A stretch of 64,000 nucleotides of DNA from contig CAZMGY010000021.1 in NCBI GenBank assembly GCA_964565945.1, forward strand, positions 62,001 to 126,000, in the 5' to 3' direction. Position 1 is the first letter of the stretch. The number at the start of each line of letters is the position of its first letter. Of the stretch, positions 32,635 through 41,930 are shown in pieces. The translations under genes and the position numbers were made by a program. Origin of the DNA: CAZMGY01 sp964565945 [NCBI: uncultured bacterium] (GTDB lineage: Bacteria; GCA-001730085). Under the pieces are notes generated by a model. That model ran no database searches. It saw only the letters and a program-made list of their open reading frames with translations, and was not told the origin of the DNA.

Positions 32635-33161
32635 TTATGTAACCAAAACCACCTCTCTGCATCCTTTTCTCCAACGAGACGCTAAACACCTTTGTGTTAG
32701 ATGCTCAATAGCCTCATCCCACTCATAGCCTTCCTGATAATCTAGAGACTCAATCTCCAGATCAAATTAAAACACATGCTGACCATACTTTATCTCGTTC
32801 ATTGTAGAACATCACAAGAGAGACGCCCAACTTTACCGCCAAAGTTGCATGTGTCGTAAACGTTTGTGCTTTTCGCCAAAAAAAAAGTCCTCGCATCTCC
32901 ATGATCTCCAGTATTTTGATCCACCACTTCTCTCACCTGAGCCACCTCTTGCACCTCATACATTACGTAACGCTTCCAAGTTGTTTGAAACTTAGCAGAA
33001 CAGCGAATCTCCCCTACAGTGATCATAAATTCTTGAAACACCGCTTGCACGGTTCGATCAATATCATGCGGATTTGGCCCCACAGGAAGATTAGATTGTC
33101 TTAAATCATTCTCCACTACCTTTTGCTCGTGAAGATAATAAACGTGACAGTATAGTCCCAA
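32635..33161 (-). pseudogene. Broken gene upstream of waaF, family unknown
   Basis: One frame (33161 to 32799) gives a 120-residue piece with TTWKRYVMYEVQEVAQVREVV. A second frame continues FDLEIESLDYQEGYEWDEAIEHL and RCLASRWRKGCREVVLVT to a TAA just before waaF. Both pieces look like coding sequence of one protein, but the frames are not joined and internal stops lie between. I do not recognise the family. An alternative is a short real 120-residue gene. Confidence 0.45.
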
Positions 33162-33298
33162 GACCTCTCCCTAGGATCCTCATCCACGTATAGGGCAAAC
33201 AGAAACAAACCGCTTGAACTCCCCTCAAACCAAGGTAACCTAAATAGTCAAGACAACGCATACCCCATTATAATATAAAAAAGACTGCGCTTACAGGC

Positions 33299-34588
33299 CT
33301 AATGAGGCAAGGTGCGCCTAATCACGTCGAGCGCTTGATCAATCACATGTTTATCGCGACTCACGCACGCCCAAGCGTTTTGTCCCAAAGTTTCTCTCGT
33401 TAACTCATTTTGGGCCAAGCGAAGAACAGCACCCTTAAGATCTTCACGAGAAGCAAGCTGCTCCACAGCATGGTGACGCAATAGATCTTCGACAATATCT
33501 GTGAAATTAAACATATACGGCCCACAAATGATCGCTCGACTCCAAACGGCAGCCTCCAAAGGATTTTGTCCACCATGCTTGACCCAACTCCCCCCCATCA
33601 CAACCATATCGGCCAAAGCATACAAATCAAATAAGTCTCCAATCGTATCCACCAAGCAAACATCCTTGCTCCATATCTCGGCACCACTCTGTTGACAATC
33701 TGACAAATACGCCCAAGACAAAGACGTTTGAGCAAGCAAATATTCCACCTCAGGACATCGTTCAGGGTGACGTGGCGCCAAAATAAGCCTCCACTTTGCA
33801 TCCATCTGGTTATTTAGGTTTTCAAAAGCTGCTAGCATCACCTCATCTTCTCCAGCGTGAGTGCTTGCTGCAAGCAAAATTCGCACAGACGCCTCCTCTT
33901 TATTTTTGACCGAATACACGGGCTTTTGCTGCTCTTTGCGAGCTAGGGCCGCTTCATACTTAAAATGCCCTAAAGCAAGAACTTGCTCAGCGCAAACTCC
34001 TAAAGCCTCAAAACGCTCCTTGTCGCGAGACGTTTGCACCAAAATTATCGTCAACTTCTTGAGGAACGGACGTAAAAACCATCGACCTTTACGATAGTTT
34101 TGAAATGACCCGTCCGACAAGCGCGCGTTCATTAGAATCACGGGACAAGGCGATAAATGTAAAAGACTAGGCCAAATCTCTGTTTCCATAATCAACGTGA
34201 GTCTTGGGCTGACAATTTGATAAAATGACCTAAGAGCGAAAGGAAAATCAAGAGGAACATAAAGAACCTGTGCAATGTCTTTCAATCGCTTTTGAGCCAA
34301 GTTCTGGCCAGTTCGTGTGGTTGTAGTCACAACGAGCTGAAAAGGTGGCCAATCGGCCTTAAGACGACGAATAAGTGGCTCGGCTGCAAGGAACTCTCCC
34401 ACTGAAACACAATGCACCCACAGGTTCGCTTGCCGAACAAGCTGTTGCTTAAGCGGTTCACTATACAGCCCCAAGCGCTGCTTTAAACCCGCACGATGCT
34501 TTGGACTCCTCCACAAATGAAGTGCGATCAAGGGCAAGCCCAACAAACTGATTAATTGTAAAGCAAACGAATAAACAAAAAAGACCAT
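33299..34588 (-). CDS. waaA: Kdo transferase WaaA (KdtA)
   Basis: A 429-residue enzyme that attaches Kdo to lipid A precursor at the inner membrane. It has an N-terminal membrane anchor, then the GT30 pattern: WVHCVSVGEFLAAEPLIRRL, VVTTTTRTGQNLAQK, METEIWPSLLHLSPCPVILMNARLSDGS, and, in the C-terminal half, RHPERCPEVEYLL and GGSWVKHGGQNPLEAA. GAGAGGG lies six bases before the ATG. It stands slightly apart from waaF, with the decayed gene between. Confidence 0.95.
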   Translation of the reverse strand: MVFFVYSFALQLISLLGLPLIALHLWRSPKHRAGLKQRLGLYSEPLKQQLVRQANLWVHCVSVGEFLAAEPLIRRLKADWPPFQLVVTTTTRTGQNLAQKRLKDIAQVLYVPLDFPFALRSFYQIVSPRLTLIMETEIWPSLLHLSPCPVILMNARLSDGSFQNYRKGRWFLRPFLKKLTIILVQTSRDKERFEALGVCAEQVLALGHFKYEAALARKEQQKPVYSVKNKEEASVRILLAASTHAGEDEVMLAAFENLNNQMDAKWRLILAPRHPERCPEVEYLLAQTSLSWAYLSDCQQSGAEIWSKDVCLVDTIGDLFDLYALADMVVMGGSWVKHGGQNPLEAAVWSRAIICGPYMFNFTDIVEDLLRHHAVEQLASREDLKGAVLRLAQNELTRETLGQNAWACVSRDKHVIDQALDVIRRTLPH

Positions 34589-34630
34589 ACATTACCCTCT
34601 CACAAGGTGAGCCTAATATACCAGGTTCAG

Positions 34631-34673
34631 AAAAAAAGCAACCCCAGCTTTGCAAGAAAACCAGGGTTGCTTT
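34631..34673 (-). terminator. Terminator of the outer-membrane barrel gene
   Basis: On the minus strand AAAGCAACCC pairs with GGGTTGCTTT over a 19-base loop, and the stem is followed by a T run (seven T at 34637-34631). It lies about 30 bases past the stop codon of the barrel gene. Confidence 0.88.
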
Positions 34674-34703
34674 AATATGTAAAGACTTTGTATTAAGTAA
34701 GTC

Positions 34704-36065
34704 TTAGAATTCAACAGTTACGCTGCTAACCAATTCGTAAGCGTCGTCAGAGTGAGCATCTGTGAACCCATTACCTGAATTAAGGAAAGATCCTTGGAAA
34801 GAGAACATTACATCTTCTGTGTAATCATAAGTCACAGAACCAATAAGTTCAACACCCAAGTTTTTTCCAGGACCATCATGGATTTTTTCATCGAAATGAG
34901 CATACACCAAGCTTACACCAGCTTCGATATCTTCGAAAGGTACGAAAGAAACAGAAGCAGTCACACCATGAATGTTTCCAGATCCACCTCTTAGATTATC
35001 ATCGATCACAGCATCTGTACGATTAGCCAATTGATCAATGAGGTTTCCAATTCCACGAACATAGTGAGTCGCAGACCAAGCTTTGTTCTTACCATCGCCA
35101 AGGTCACCATCACCAGAACGATAATCATAGTACAAGCTTACTTTTGGCTCATACTCATTGTGAAATACGTAAGAACCACCAATGATCGCAGCCCAAGCTT
35201 TGCGGTCTTCATGCACCCTGAAGATATCCTCTCCCTGATTAAAAGCCACGATTTCATTCCCAAATTGGTAAGCCAATTCAGCTTCCATATGAAGGCTTTC
35301 GTCTATCGAGACCACTGGCCCCTCAATACGAGCACCAATCGTGTGGATACCATCATCCTGAAGGTTAGATGTGCTACCTTCTTGAGTTATACGATCTTCA
35401 GCATGTTGAAAAACCCAGTATCCAGAAGCCATAACTTCGGAAGGGAATATATAGTCAACGTTGATACCGTAAAGAGTTGTGTCAGCCTCATCGGACATAC
35501 TCCCTGCACCAGTAGCAGCTTCAAAACTTTCATCGATACGAGCGATGAAGAAATCAAGCATTACCAGATCCAAGTCCAATTGAGCACGGATCGCATCGAA
35601 TCCAGACTCAAGACCATACCAAGCGTTATCCAAGCCAGAGTTAATATTAACGTTAGGAATACCATCAGCGATAACCAATCCAGATCCCCATACAATCTCT
35701 TGACGACCAATGGTCAATGTCAAAGGAGAGTATAAGAACTCAGACAATTGTACGTAAGCCAAGTCAATATCAATATCATCTTCACTAACATTGCTACCGA
35801 TGTTATCCGCACCGTCCCATTCGCGTTGATTCAAGAAACGAACGTAAGTTTTTACGTTATCTGTCAAATCAGCTTCAAAGTAAACGCGAGTTTGAGAGAA
35901 AAAAGAGTTGCCAGAAACTTTCTCCTTATCGCTCAAAGTCATCGTACTGTTTTTCAAATAAGTCGCGGTGAAATCCCCACCCACTTTAATCGACTGCGTT
36001 TCCGCAAACGCAGGCGTTGCAACGGCAAAAGCCAAAGCAACGGCACTTAGTAACATTCTTTTCAT
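34704..36065 (-). CDS. Outer-membrane beta-barrel protein (porin / alginate-export-like)
   Basis: A 453-residue protein with a textbook signal peptide (MKRMLLSAVALAFAVATPAFAE). Alternating polar and hydrophobic strands follow, for example FFSQTRVYFEADLTDNVKTYVRF, LTLTIGRQEIVWGSG and GVTASVSFVPFEDIEAGVSL. The last residues SVTVEF end in Phe, the BAM recognition signal. GRQEIVWGSG resembles a segment found in alginate-export-type barrels. AAGGAGTAAAG precedes the ATG and a strong terminator follows, so it is a single, probably highly expressed gene. The solute is unknown. Confidence 0.85.
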   Translation of the reverse strand: MKRMLLSAVALAFAVATPAFAETQSIKVGGDFTATYLKNSTMTLSDKEKVSGNSFFSQTRVYFEADLTDNVKTYVRFLNQREWDGADNIGSNVSEDDIDIDLAYVQLSEFLYSPLTLTIGRQEIVWGSGLVIADGIPNVNINSGLDNAWYGLESGFDAIRAQLDLDLVMLDFFIARIDESFEAATGAGSMSDEADTTLYGINVDYIFPSEVMASGYWVFQHAEDRITQEGSTSNLQDDGIHTIGARIEGPVVSIDESLHMEAELAYQFGNEIVAFNQGEDIFRVHEDRKAWAAIIGGSYVFHNEYEPKVSLYYDYRSGDGDLGDGKNKAWSATHYVRGIGNLIDQLANRTDAVIDDNLRGGSGNIHGVTASVSFVPFEDIEAGVSLVYAHFDEKIHDGPGKNLGVELIGSVTYDYTEDVMFSFQGSFLNSGNGFTDAHSDDAYELVSSVTVEF

Positions 36066-36390
36066 TGTCTTTACTCCTTAAAAGTAACCTCCGAACCTCC
36101 CAGTTCAAAGTATCTATCCTTAACAATCAACACCATTGCTGATTGAATATTTCAAGCACCAGGTAAAGCATTCGGCGACAAAGCGAAACTGCCTCCACCT
36201 CCCTTCTTGTCTTTTTTCGACTACTCTACGATGTTATAAGCATTTTACAAAGATCATAAGCACACATTCCTACAAGAGAAAATGTAACACGCACAACAAT
36301 TTGTGTCAACTCTTTTTTCTTTTAACTTGACAACTATTTTGGCTTCGTATTATTCTACATGCGACCTAAGCGAAAAATAGGATAAGGCTT
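36066..36390. promoter_or_regulatory. Divergent promoter region
   Basis: This 325-base gap separates the barrel gene (left) from a plus-strand glycosyltransferase pair. For the latter, TTGACA at 36327-36332 is followed 18 bases later by TATTCT (36351-36356), or by TATTAT with a 15-base spacer. No clear promoter could be picked for the barrel gene, though it must lie here. No gene is seen. Confidence 0.5.
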
Positions 36391-37116
36391 ATGATCTATT
36401 TTCTTATACCAATATACAATGATGCCAACAATATACTTAATATCATTAAGGAGTACAAACAGTTCTTTAAAAAAAAAGACAGTAGTTATCTATTGCTATT
36501 TATCAATGACTGTAGCAGCGATAATATCAAAGATATTTTTTCCACCATTAATTCACCAAAGGTGAAATGTATCCACTTTGATCACAATCGTGGCCCAGGA
36601 GCTGTTATCAAAGACGCTATTCACTTAATTGCCCCCAAACTCAAAGACGACGATATTGTGATTGTTCGCGAAGCCGACCAAGCCAATAATGGCTCACAAA
36701 CACTGCACATGATGCTCAACAAAATGCACGAAGGCTATGATGTTGTCACTGCGTCTATCTTTGCACCTGGAGGACGTATGGTCGGAGTTCCTTTCCACCG
36801 TTTCTTAATGACACAAGTTTGCAACGCCCTCTATCGCATCTTTTTTTACGTGCGTGGCGTTAAACTTTTCACGATTTTTTTTCGAGCTTACCGCGGTCAA
36901 GTCCTCAGACAACTAGTCAAGCAAGAACCCGAAACATTTATTAGCTCCAACGGTTTTGGGTTTTCCTCGGAGTTGCTCGTTAAATGCATCCAAAATCATT
37001 ATCTGATTTGTGAAGTCCCTATCGTCCTTCGTTTGGATTTAAACCAGAAAAAAAGTACTCTCAAAATCAAAAGAACCCTTCAAGAGCATATTCGCATCAT
37101 ACGGAACAACTTATGA
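36391..37116 (+). CDS. GT2 glycosyltransferase (polyprenyl-phosphate sugar synthase-like)
   Basis: A 241-residue GT-A enzyme with the shape of dolichol/polyprenyl-phosphate sugar synthases: MIYFLIPIYNDANNI, LFINDCSSDNIKDIF, DHNRGPGAVIKDAI, DDDIVIVREADQANNG (metal site), and GFGFSSELLVKCI. It lacks C-terminal membrane helices. The next gene encodes a membrane GT-C protein that could use the lipid-linked sugar this enzyme makes. The two overlap by four bases (ATGA). Confidence 0.83.
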   Translation: MIYFLIPIYNDANNILNIIKEYKQFFKKKDSSYLLLFINDCSSDNIKDIFSTINSPKVKCIHFDHNRGPGAVIKDAIHLIAPKLKDDDIVIVREADQANNGSQTLHMMLNKMHEGYDVVTASIFAPGGRMVGVPFHRFLMTQVCNALYRIFFYVRGVKLFTIFFRAYRGQVLRQLVKQEPETFISSNGFGFSSELLVKCIQNHYLICEVPIVLRLDLNQKKSTLKIKRTLQEHIRIIRNNL

Positions 37117-38375
37117 TTCGCTTCATATCCCTCGCCCTTATTATTCGAATAGTTCTGATCCCCATCACATTTCATGGCGATCTAATCTGGGTGCAAACAT
37201 GGCCAAGCCTCTGGGCTTTCTTTGGACACTTTGATGGGTACGGCTACATGGTTGAAAACTATGCCGAACTTTTGCAAACTTATGGCGTTTTTTATTATGG
37301 ACCTTTCACCTACCTTACCATAGGTCTCTGGCAACATATCGCCCAACTGTTTGCTCCCGACATGGGCATGTGGCTCATCGATGTGCTCAATCAAACCCAG
37401 GACACACTCACATCTCAAACCCTTCTTACCACACCAACAGCCTCAATCAAATCTTTTCTGACATGGTTTAAAATCCCCTATCTTCTGGCCGATCTCACGT
37501 GCGGAGCACTCCTTTGGATCTTAGCCCCTTCGCAACGCAAAACCTCTCTCCTGCTGTGGGGACTAAATCCCGCTCTCATTTATGCCACCTACATGTTTGG
37601 TCAGCTTGATATTTTTATCGCTCTTAGTCTTCTCGGTTTTTTCTATTCTTATAAAAGAAATCGCCTCCACTTGGCCTTTATTTGCTTAGGTATCGGCTTT
37701 GCTTATAAGAATGCCACCTTGTTTGTTATCGCTCCAGCTCTTATTTTGTGTAACACCAATTTGCGAAGTTTTATTCGCTATTCGCTATGTTTTGCCATAC
37801 CGATTGTGCTAAGCACGGGTCTGTTTTGGATTCATTCACCATCTATTTTAGGCTGGCTACTGCCAGGTGTTATTCAGGACAAGCTCGTAGGTCACAACGA
37901 AGTGGAATGGGGCAAAATTATCAAGCTAGGCCTTCTGGCTTTTAACTACGGCCTTTTACTTATCCATTGTTTCCGTATTAAACTTCGCGCACCCCACGTA
38001 GATATCTATCAACAACTGATTTATACGTTCACAGCATCGTTTCTACTCGTCTATTGTTTTTTATCCGTCACGGTTCACTATTTTGTTTGGAGCTTACCTT
38101 GCCTTATCCTTTTAGCTCTCAACGAACCCAAATACACCAAATACATTTGGATTTTGACTGGATGCATGATGCTTTACAAAATCAAAAAAGCATCTATGTG
38201 CTTAGGCTTGTTTGCTCCCCTCAATCCCGAATTTTTTTATGCACTTCCAGGACTTCAAGACATCCCTGGCCCCATTACGTGGAAAAACCTCGTCAAAATC
38301 TTTCGCGTCGGTTTTATTGTGACCAGTTTTTTTATTATGTATGAGTGCTTCAAGCCCGCACAAGCTAAGAAATAG
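37113..38375 (+). CDS. GT-C family mannosyltransferase-like membrane protein
   Basis: A 420-residue protein with around ten membrane segments. The first periplasmic loop has the expected acidic residue after the first helix (ITFHGDLIWVQTW), and the motif YMFGQLDIFIALSLLGF resembles the GQxD pattern of PIG-M/DUF2029-type transferases. Such enzymes use polyprenyl-phosphate sugars as donor on the outer face of the inner membrane. It is coupled to the preceding GT2 enzyme. Its 3' end overlaps the convergent acyltransferase gene by 11 bases. Confidence 0.78.
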   Translation: MIRFISLALIIRIVLIPITFHGDLIWVQTWPSLWAFFGHFDGYGYMVENYAELLQTYGVFYYGPFTYLTIGLWQHIAQLFAPDMGMWLIDVLNQTQDTLTSQTLLTTPTASIKSFLTWFKIPYLLADLTCGALLWILAPSQRKTSLLLWGLNPALIYATYMFGQLDIFIALSLLGFFYSYKRNRLHLAFICLGIGFAYKNATLFVIAPALILCNTNLRSFIRYSLCFAIPIVLSTGLFWIHSPSILGWLLPGVIQDKLVGHNEVEWGKIIKLGLLAFNYGLLLIHCFRIKLRAPHVDIYQQLIYTFTASFLLVYCFLSVTVHYFVWSLPCLILLALNEPKYTKYIWILTGCMMLYKIKKASMCLGLFAPLNPEFFYALPGLQDIPGPITWKNLVKIFRVGFIVTSFFIMYECFKPAQAKK

Positions 38376-38982
38376 CCTCTAATTTTTGCATCAGCTCTTG
38401 CGCCGACATTTTTTTGCTGGCATCTAGCGGTTCCCCTAAAGTAATCATCACCGTAGAAAAAGGCTTAGGGATATAATGCCGATCCCATGATGAATTCAAA
38501 CGCCAGTATGACGTCAATTGGCACGACAGGGGGTAAATAGGACGCTGGAGCGCTTTGGCAAGAAAAAGCGCTCCAGGTTTTACCTGATGCGCGGGCCCGC
38601 TAGGACCATCCACCGCAATTACATAACAGGGATTATGGGCCTCTTGCTTAAGCATGTACAGCAGGGCTTTAGCACCGCCGCGAGTACTGGAACCATGAAT
38701 CGCCCTATAGCCCAAATAGTTACTGATCTTGGCAACCAGTCGCCCCTCGGGGCTTCCGCTCACAAGAGCGCCTATATCATAAAAACAGAAGGGTCCCACC
38801 ATAGAAAGGATCCGGTCATGCCATATAATAAAAACGGCCTTCGACAAAGGTCTGTTGTCCAAAAACGTTTGAGCCTCTTCACTACTCCAACGAATACGTA
38901 GCGTTCGACTCCACAACCACACAAGGAACGCTACATAAGGGGCTAATAGATGAAGGAAACATTTAAGATGAGAGTTTTTCAT
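38365..38982 (-). CDS. DUF374 lysophospholipid acyltransferase-like protein
   Basis: A 205-residue protein of the DUF374 family (LPLAT superfamily). ATG 38982 is chosen because it overlaps the msbA 3' end and AGGTTAG precedes it. It has an N-terminal anchor (FLHLLAPYVAFLVWLWS), VFIIWHDRILSM as the HX4D-like catalytic motif, GSSTRGGAKALLYML and VDGPSGPAHQVKPG. It may add a secondary acyl chain to lipid A; its place directly after msbA at the end of the lpx operon supports that. The exact acyl acceptor is inferred. Confidence 0.85.
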   Translation of the reverse strand: MKNSHLKCFLHLLAPYVAFLVWLWSRTLRIRWSSEEAQTFLDNRPLSKAVFIIWHDRILSMVGPFCFYDIGALVSGSPEGRLVAKISNYLGYRAIHGSSTRGGAKALLYMLKQEAHNPCYVIAVDGPSGPAHQVKPGALFLAKALQRPIYPLSCQLTSYWRLNSSWDRHYIPKPFSTVMITLGEPLDASKKMSAQELMQKLEAIS

Positions 38983-40828
38983 GACTAACCTGCATTTGAT
39001 ACATTTTTTTGTAGACCCCGTTTCGCTCGATAAGTTCTTGATGCGTTCCCCTTTCGACGACATGATGATTATCGAACACCAAAATATAGTCAGCATGTTG
39101 CACCGTCGCTAAACGATGCGCCACGACAAAAACTGTTCGTCCTTCCATCAGTAGATCAATAGCTTCTTGAACCATCCGTTCGGTCTGTATATCCAACGCC
39201 GATGTCGCTTCGTCCAAGATAAGAATCTGCGGGTTCTGATACAAGGCGCGTGCAATCGCTAATCGTTGTCGTTCTCCTCCTGAAAGTCTTATACCTCGAT
39301 CACCAATAATGGTGTAATACCCTTTATCCATCTTTTCAATGAACGAGGACGCCTTGGCTAACGCAGCCACCGATTGAACCTTTTGCTCATCCACATCATC
39401 AGAACCATAGGCAATGTTTGCCATCACTGTATCGTGAAACATCATAACGTCTTGAGAAACTATTCCCATCAAAGAACGCAAATCTTGCAACCAGTAATCT
39501 TTGATATTATAGCCATCAATCAAAATACGTCCTTCGGCAGGGTCATAGAAACGAGGCAACAAGTTCAACAAAGAGGTTTTACCCGAACCACTCGGTCCAA
39601 CCAAGGCGATCACCTGTCCTTTGTTGACCTTAAAGTCAATATCGTGCACCACATAATCGCCTTCTTGGTAGGCCACAGCGATATTTTCAAACACAATATC
39701 GGACTGAAACACAACGATGGGCTGAGGTTTAGCCACCTCTCGAATACGCGGTTGTTCCTTAAAAATTTCAAAAACACGATCGGCCGAAGCCAAAGCCTGT
39801 TGAATCATGCCGTAGGCTTTCCCAATTCTTTTAAAAGGCTGCAACAAGGATCCCACCACGACAATAAATAAAAAGAATTCTCCTGTCGTTAACCCTCCCG
39901 ACAAAACTTCCCGCCCCCCAACAATCAAAAAGAAGACTATACTGACCCCAACCATCACTTCCATCAAAGGAGAAATCACCGCATGCCGCTTGACAATCTT
40001 CAGAGTCATGCGATAAAAACGCTTCGTTTCGTCGGTAAATTTTTGCACTTCACGCTTCTCACTGCAAAAAGCCTTCACCTCCTTCACTCCTGTTAAACCT
40101 TCTTGCAAAATACTTGTCATGCGACCTAGCTTCTCTTGACTTTGATCGCTCATACGACGAATCCTAGAACCAATGCGTATAATGGGCCAAACAAACAAGG
40201 GAAAAAGAATCAAAGCAAAAATCGCCAACCTCCAATTAAGCCACAAAGCCATCGCAGCATACATAAATACATTGAACGTATGAAACAAGATCATCGCCCA
40301 CCCCTCAGCCACCGCATGATGCACTTGAGCTGTATCGTTAGTCACACGGGTCATCAAGTGCCCCACATGCTGTTTATGAAAATAATCTAAAGATAGGCAA
40401 TGTAAATGCGCATAAACATCATCTCGAATATCTTTTACCACTTGATGACTAATGCTCTCCATGAGGTATTCTTTAAAAAACATGAATGCCCCTTTCAAAA
40501 AAAGCATCGTCATTAAAAGTATCGCTATCCAGAGCAACAACTCTTTGCAAGACTTTTGAGCCACAAAATGATCGACTCTTTGCTTAAAACTTTTTTCCAC
40601 ATGTTCCAAATAAGTCCCTTTTAGAACAGCTTCGTCTTTTTCTAAATCAAAAACAACCCCATCAAAACTTTGATTCACAAACACACGATCCATCAAAGGC
40701 ACCACTAAACTAATAGAACTTCCACTCATAATCGTGGTTCCTAAAATGGCAAAAATGGCCACGATTAATTTCGTCCAATGGTGACCAATATAAGTATAAA
40801 TTGGATGAATAGATCCCTTAAAATTCAT
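38963..40828 (-). CDS. msbA: Lipid A export ABC transporter MsbA
   Basis: A 621-residue half-transporter: six membrane helices, then an ATPase with Walker A GPSGSGKTS, Q-loop, signature LSGGERQRLAIARAL, Walker B ILILDEATSALD and the H-loop VVAHRLATV. It flips core-lipid A across the inner membrane. ATG 40828 is chosen because AAGGGAAG lies seven bases before it; this start overlaps the end of lpxB by 11 bases. Its place after lpxB in the lipid A operon supports MsbA rather than another ABC exporter. Confidence 0.92.
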   Translation of the reverse strand: MNFKGSIHPIYTYIGHHWTKLIVAIFAILGTTIMSGSSISLVVPLMDRVFVNQSFDGVVFDLEKDEAVLKGTYLEHVEKSFKQRVDHFVAQKSCKELLLWIAILLMTMLFLKGAFMFFKEYLMESISHQVVKDIRDDVYAHLHCLSLDYFHKQHVGHLMTRVTNDTAQVHHAVAEGWAMILFHTFNVFMYAAMALWLNWRLAIFALILFPLFVWPIIRIGSRIRRMSDQSQEKLGRMTSILQEGLTGVKEVKAFCSEKREVQKFTDETKRFYRMTLKIVKRHAVISPLMEVMVGVSIVFFLIVGGREVLSGGLTTGEFFLFIVVVGSLLQPFKRIGKAYGMIQQALASADRVFEIFKEQPRIREVAKPQPIVVFQSDIVFENIAVAYQEGDYVVHDIDFKVNKGQVIALVGPSGSGKTSLLNLLPRFYDPAEGRILIDGYNIKDYWLQDLRSLMGIVSQDVMMFHDTVMANIAYGSDDVDEQKVQSVAALAKASSFIEKMDKGYYTIIGDRGIRLSGGERQRLAIARALYQNPQILILDEATSALDIQTERMVQEAIDLLMEGRTVFVVAHRLATVQHADYILVFDNHHVVERGTHQELIERNGVYKKMYQMQVSHEKLSS

Positions 40829-41930
40829 ACAACACTTCCCTTGCCGCTCGCACATTTGCGCCTGGGGGGCCCAGTTGTTTTTTCACATCATTCATATCGG
40901 CAATCATCCGTTCGTATGTATCGCGATCTTGCACAATAGCTAAAACGTTATGAGCCATATCTTCGGCTTTTGCACGCCCCTGGATCATTTCGGGAACAAT
41001 TATCTTTTTGGCAAGGATATTCACAATGCCAATATGTTTAATTTTAAGCAAGAATTTACTCATGGCCCACGTTATCCACGTGGTTGTGTAGACAATCACC
41101 ATAGGAACGCCCAAACAAGCACATTCCAACACCGCCGTTCCCGCAGCCACAATAACCGCCGCACTTTGCTTCATCACATCATAGGCGGACGTTACAACTT
41201 TAACATGAATGCCCTCTTGGTTCATCACATTCTCAATTTCTAGTTGGCATGAGTCATTGACCGCAGGAATTACAAAAGAAAATTCTTTAGGGAAAAACCG
41301 TGTTGACTTAAGCATTTCTGGAAGATTTTTTTGAATTTCTTTCACACGACTCCCTGGCAACAAACCAATCTGCTTAGAATACGCTGGGAAGCTTCGCAAA
41401 GGTACATCTTGAAACTCTTTGCGGTCTAACAAAGGATGTCCAACAAAAACCGCTCTGTCATAGCCCCTCGTCCGATAGAACTCTTCTTCGAAGGGCAAAA
41501 TCACCAAAACTTTATCCATAAACTGCTTAATTTGTATCAAACGACTTTCGCGCCACGCCCAAATTTGAGGAGAAATATAATAGACCATCCTAATCTTCAT
41601 CAATTTTGCAATTTTGGCCACTCGCATATTAAATCCCGGGTAATCGATAAAAATAAGCGTATCGGGATTGTATTCCTTAAGCCACTTCACCGTTTGCCCC
41701 AGCAAGTGACGAAACACAACATAATGGCGCAACACTTCAACAAAACCAACAACGGCCAACGGCATCATATTGTACAGAAGTTCGCACCCAGCTTCCTTCA
41801 TTTTAGCACCACCCAAACCGACAATCCGAATATTTGGATCCTTATCTTTGAGCGAACGAATCAACGCGGCACCATGCATATCCCCAGAAGGTTCACCTGC
41901 AATGATAAAAAGGGTTTTAGAGTCACTCAC
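40818..41930 (-). CDS. lpxB: Lipid-A-disaccharide synthase LpxB
   Basis: A 370-residue GT19 enzyme that condenses UDP-diacylglucosamine with lipid X. GTG 41930 overlaps the lpxI stop (GTGA) and has AAGGA at good distance, so it is the likely start. Motifs: FIIAGEPSGDMHGA, VGLGGAKMKEAGCE, SPQIWAWRESRL, GHPLLDR, LLPGSRVKEIQKNLP, and GTAVLECACLGVPMVIVY. It acts at the cytoplasmic side of the inner membrane. Confidence 0.96.
   Translation of the reverse strand: MSDSKTLFIIAGEPSGDMHGAALIRSLKDKDPNIRIVGLGGAKMKEAGCELLYNMMPLAVVGFVEVLRHYVVFRHLLGQTVKWLKEYNPDTLIFIDYPGFNMRVAKIAKLMKIRMVYYISPQIWAWRESRLIQIKQFMDKVLVILPFEEEFYRTRGYDRAVFVGHPLLDRKEFQDVPLRSFPAYSKQIGLLPGSRVKEIQKNLPEMLKSTRFFPKEFSFVIPAVNDSCQLEIENVMNQEGIHVKVVTSAYDVMKQSAAVIVAAGTAVLECACLGVPMVIVYTTTWITWAMSKFLLKIKHIGIVNILAKKIIVPEMIQGRAKAEDMAHNVLAIVQDRDTYERMIADMNDVKKQLGPPGANVRAAREVLYEF

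Noticed and set aside
35031-35735. Plus-strand reading frame of 234 codons opposite the barrel gene
   Set aside because: It is the mirror of a real signal-peptide-bearing barrel gene; no start signal and no family resemblance.
39374-39871. Plus-strand reading frame of 165 codons opposite msbA
   Set aside because: It lies fully inside the ATPase domain of msbA, whose motifs are intact; treated as a shadow.
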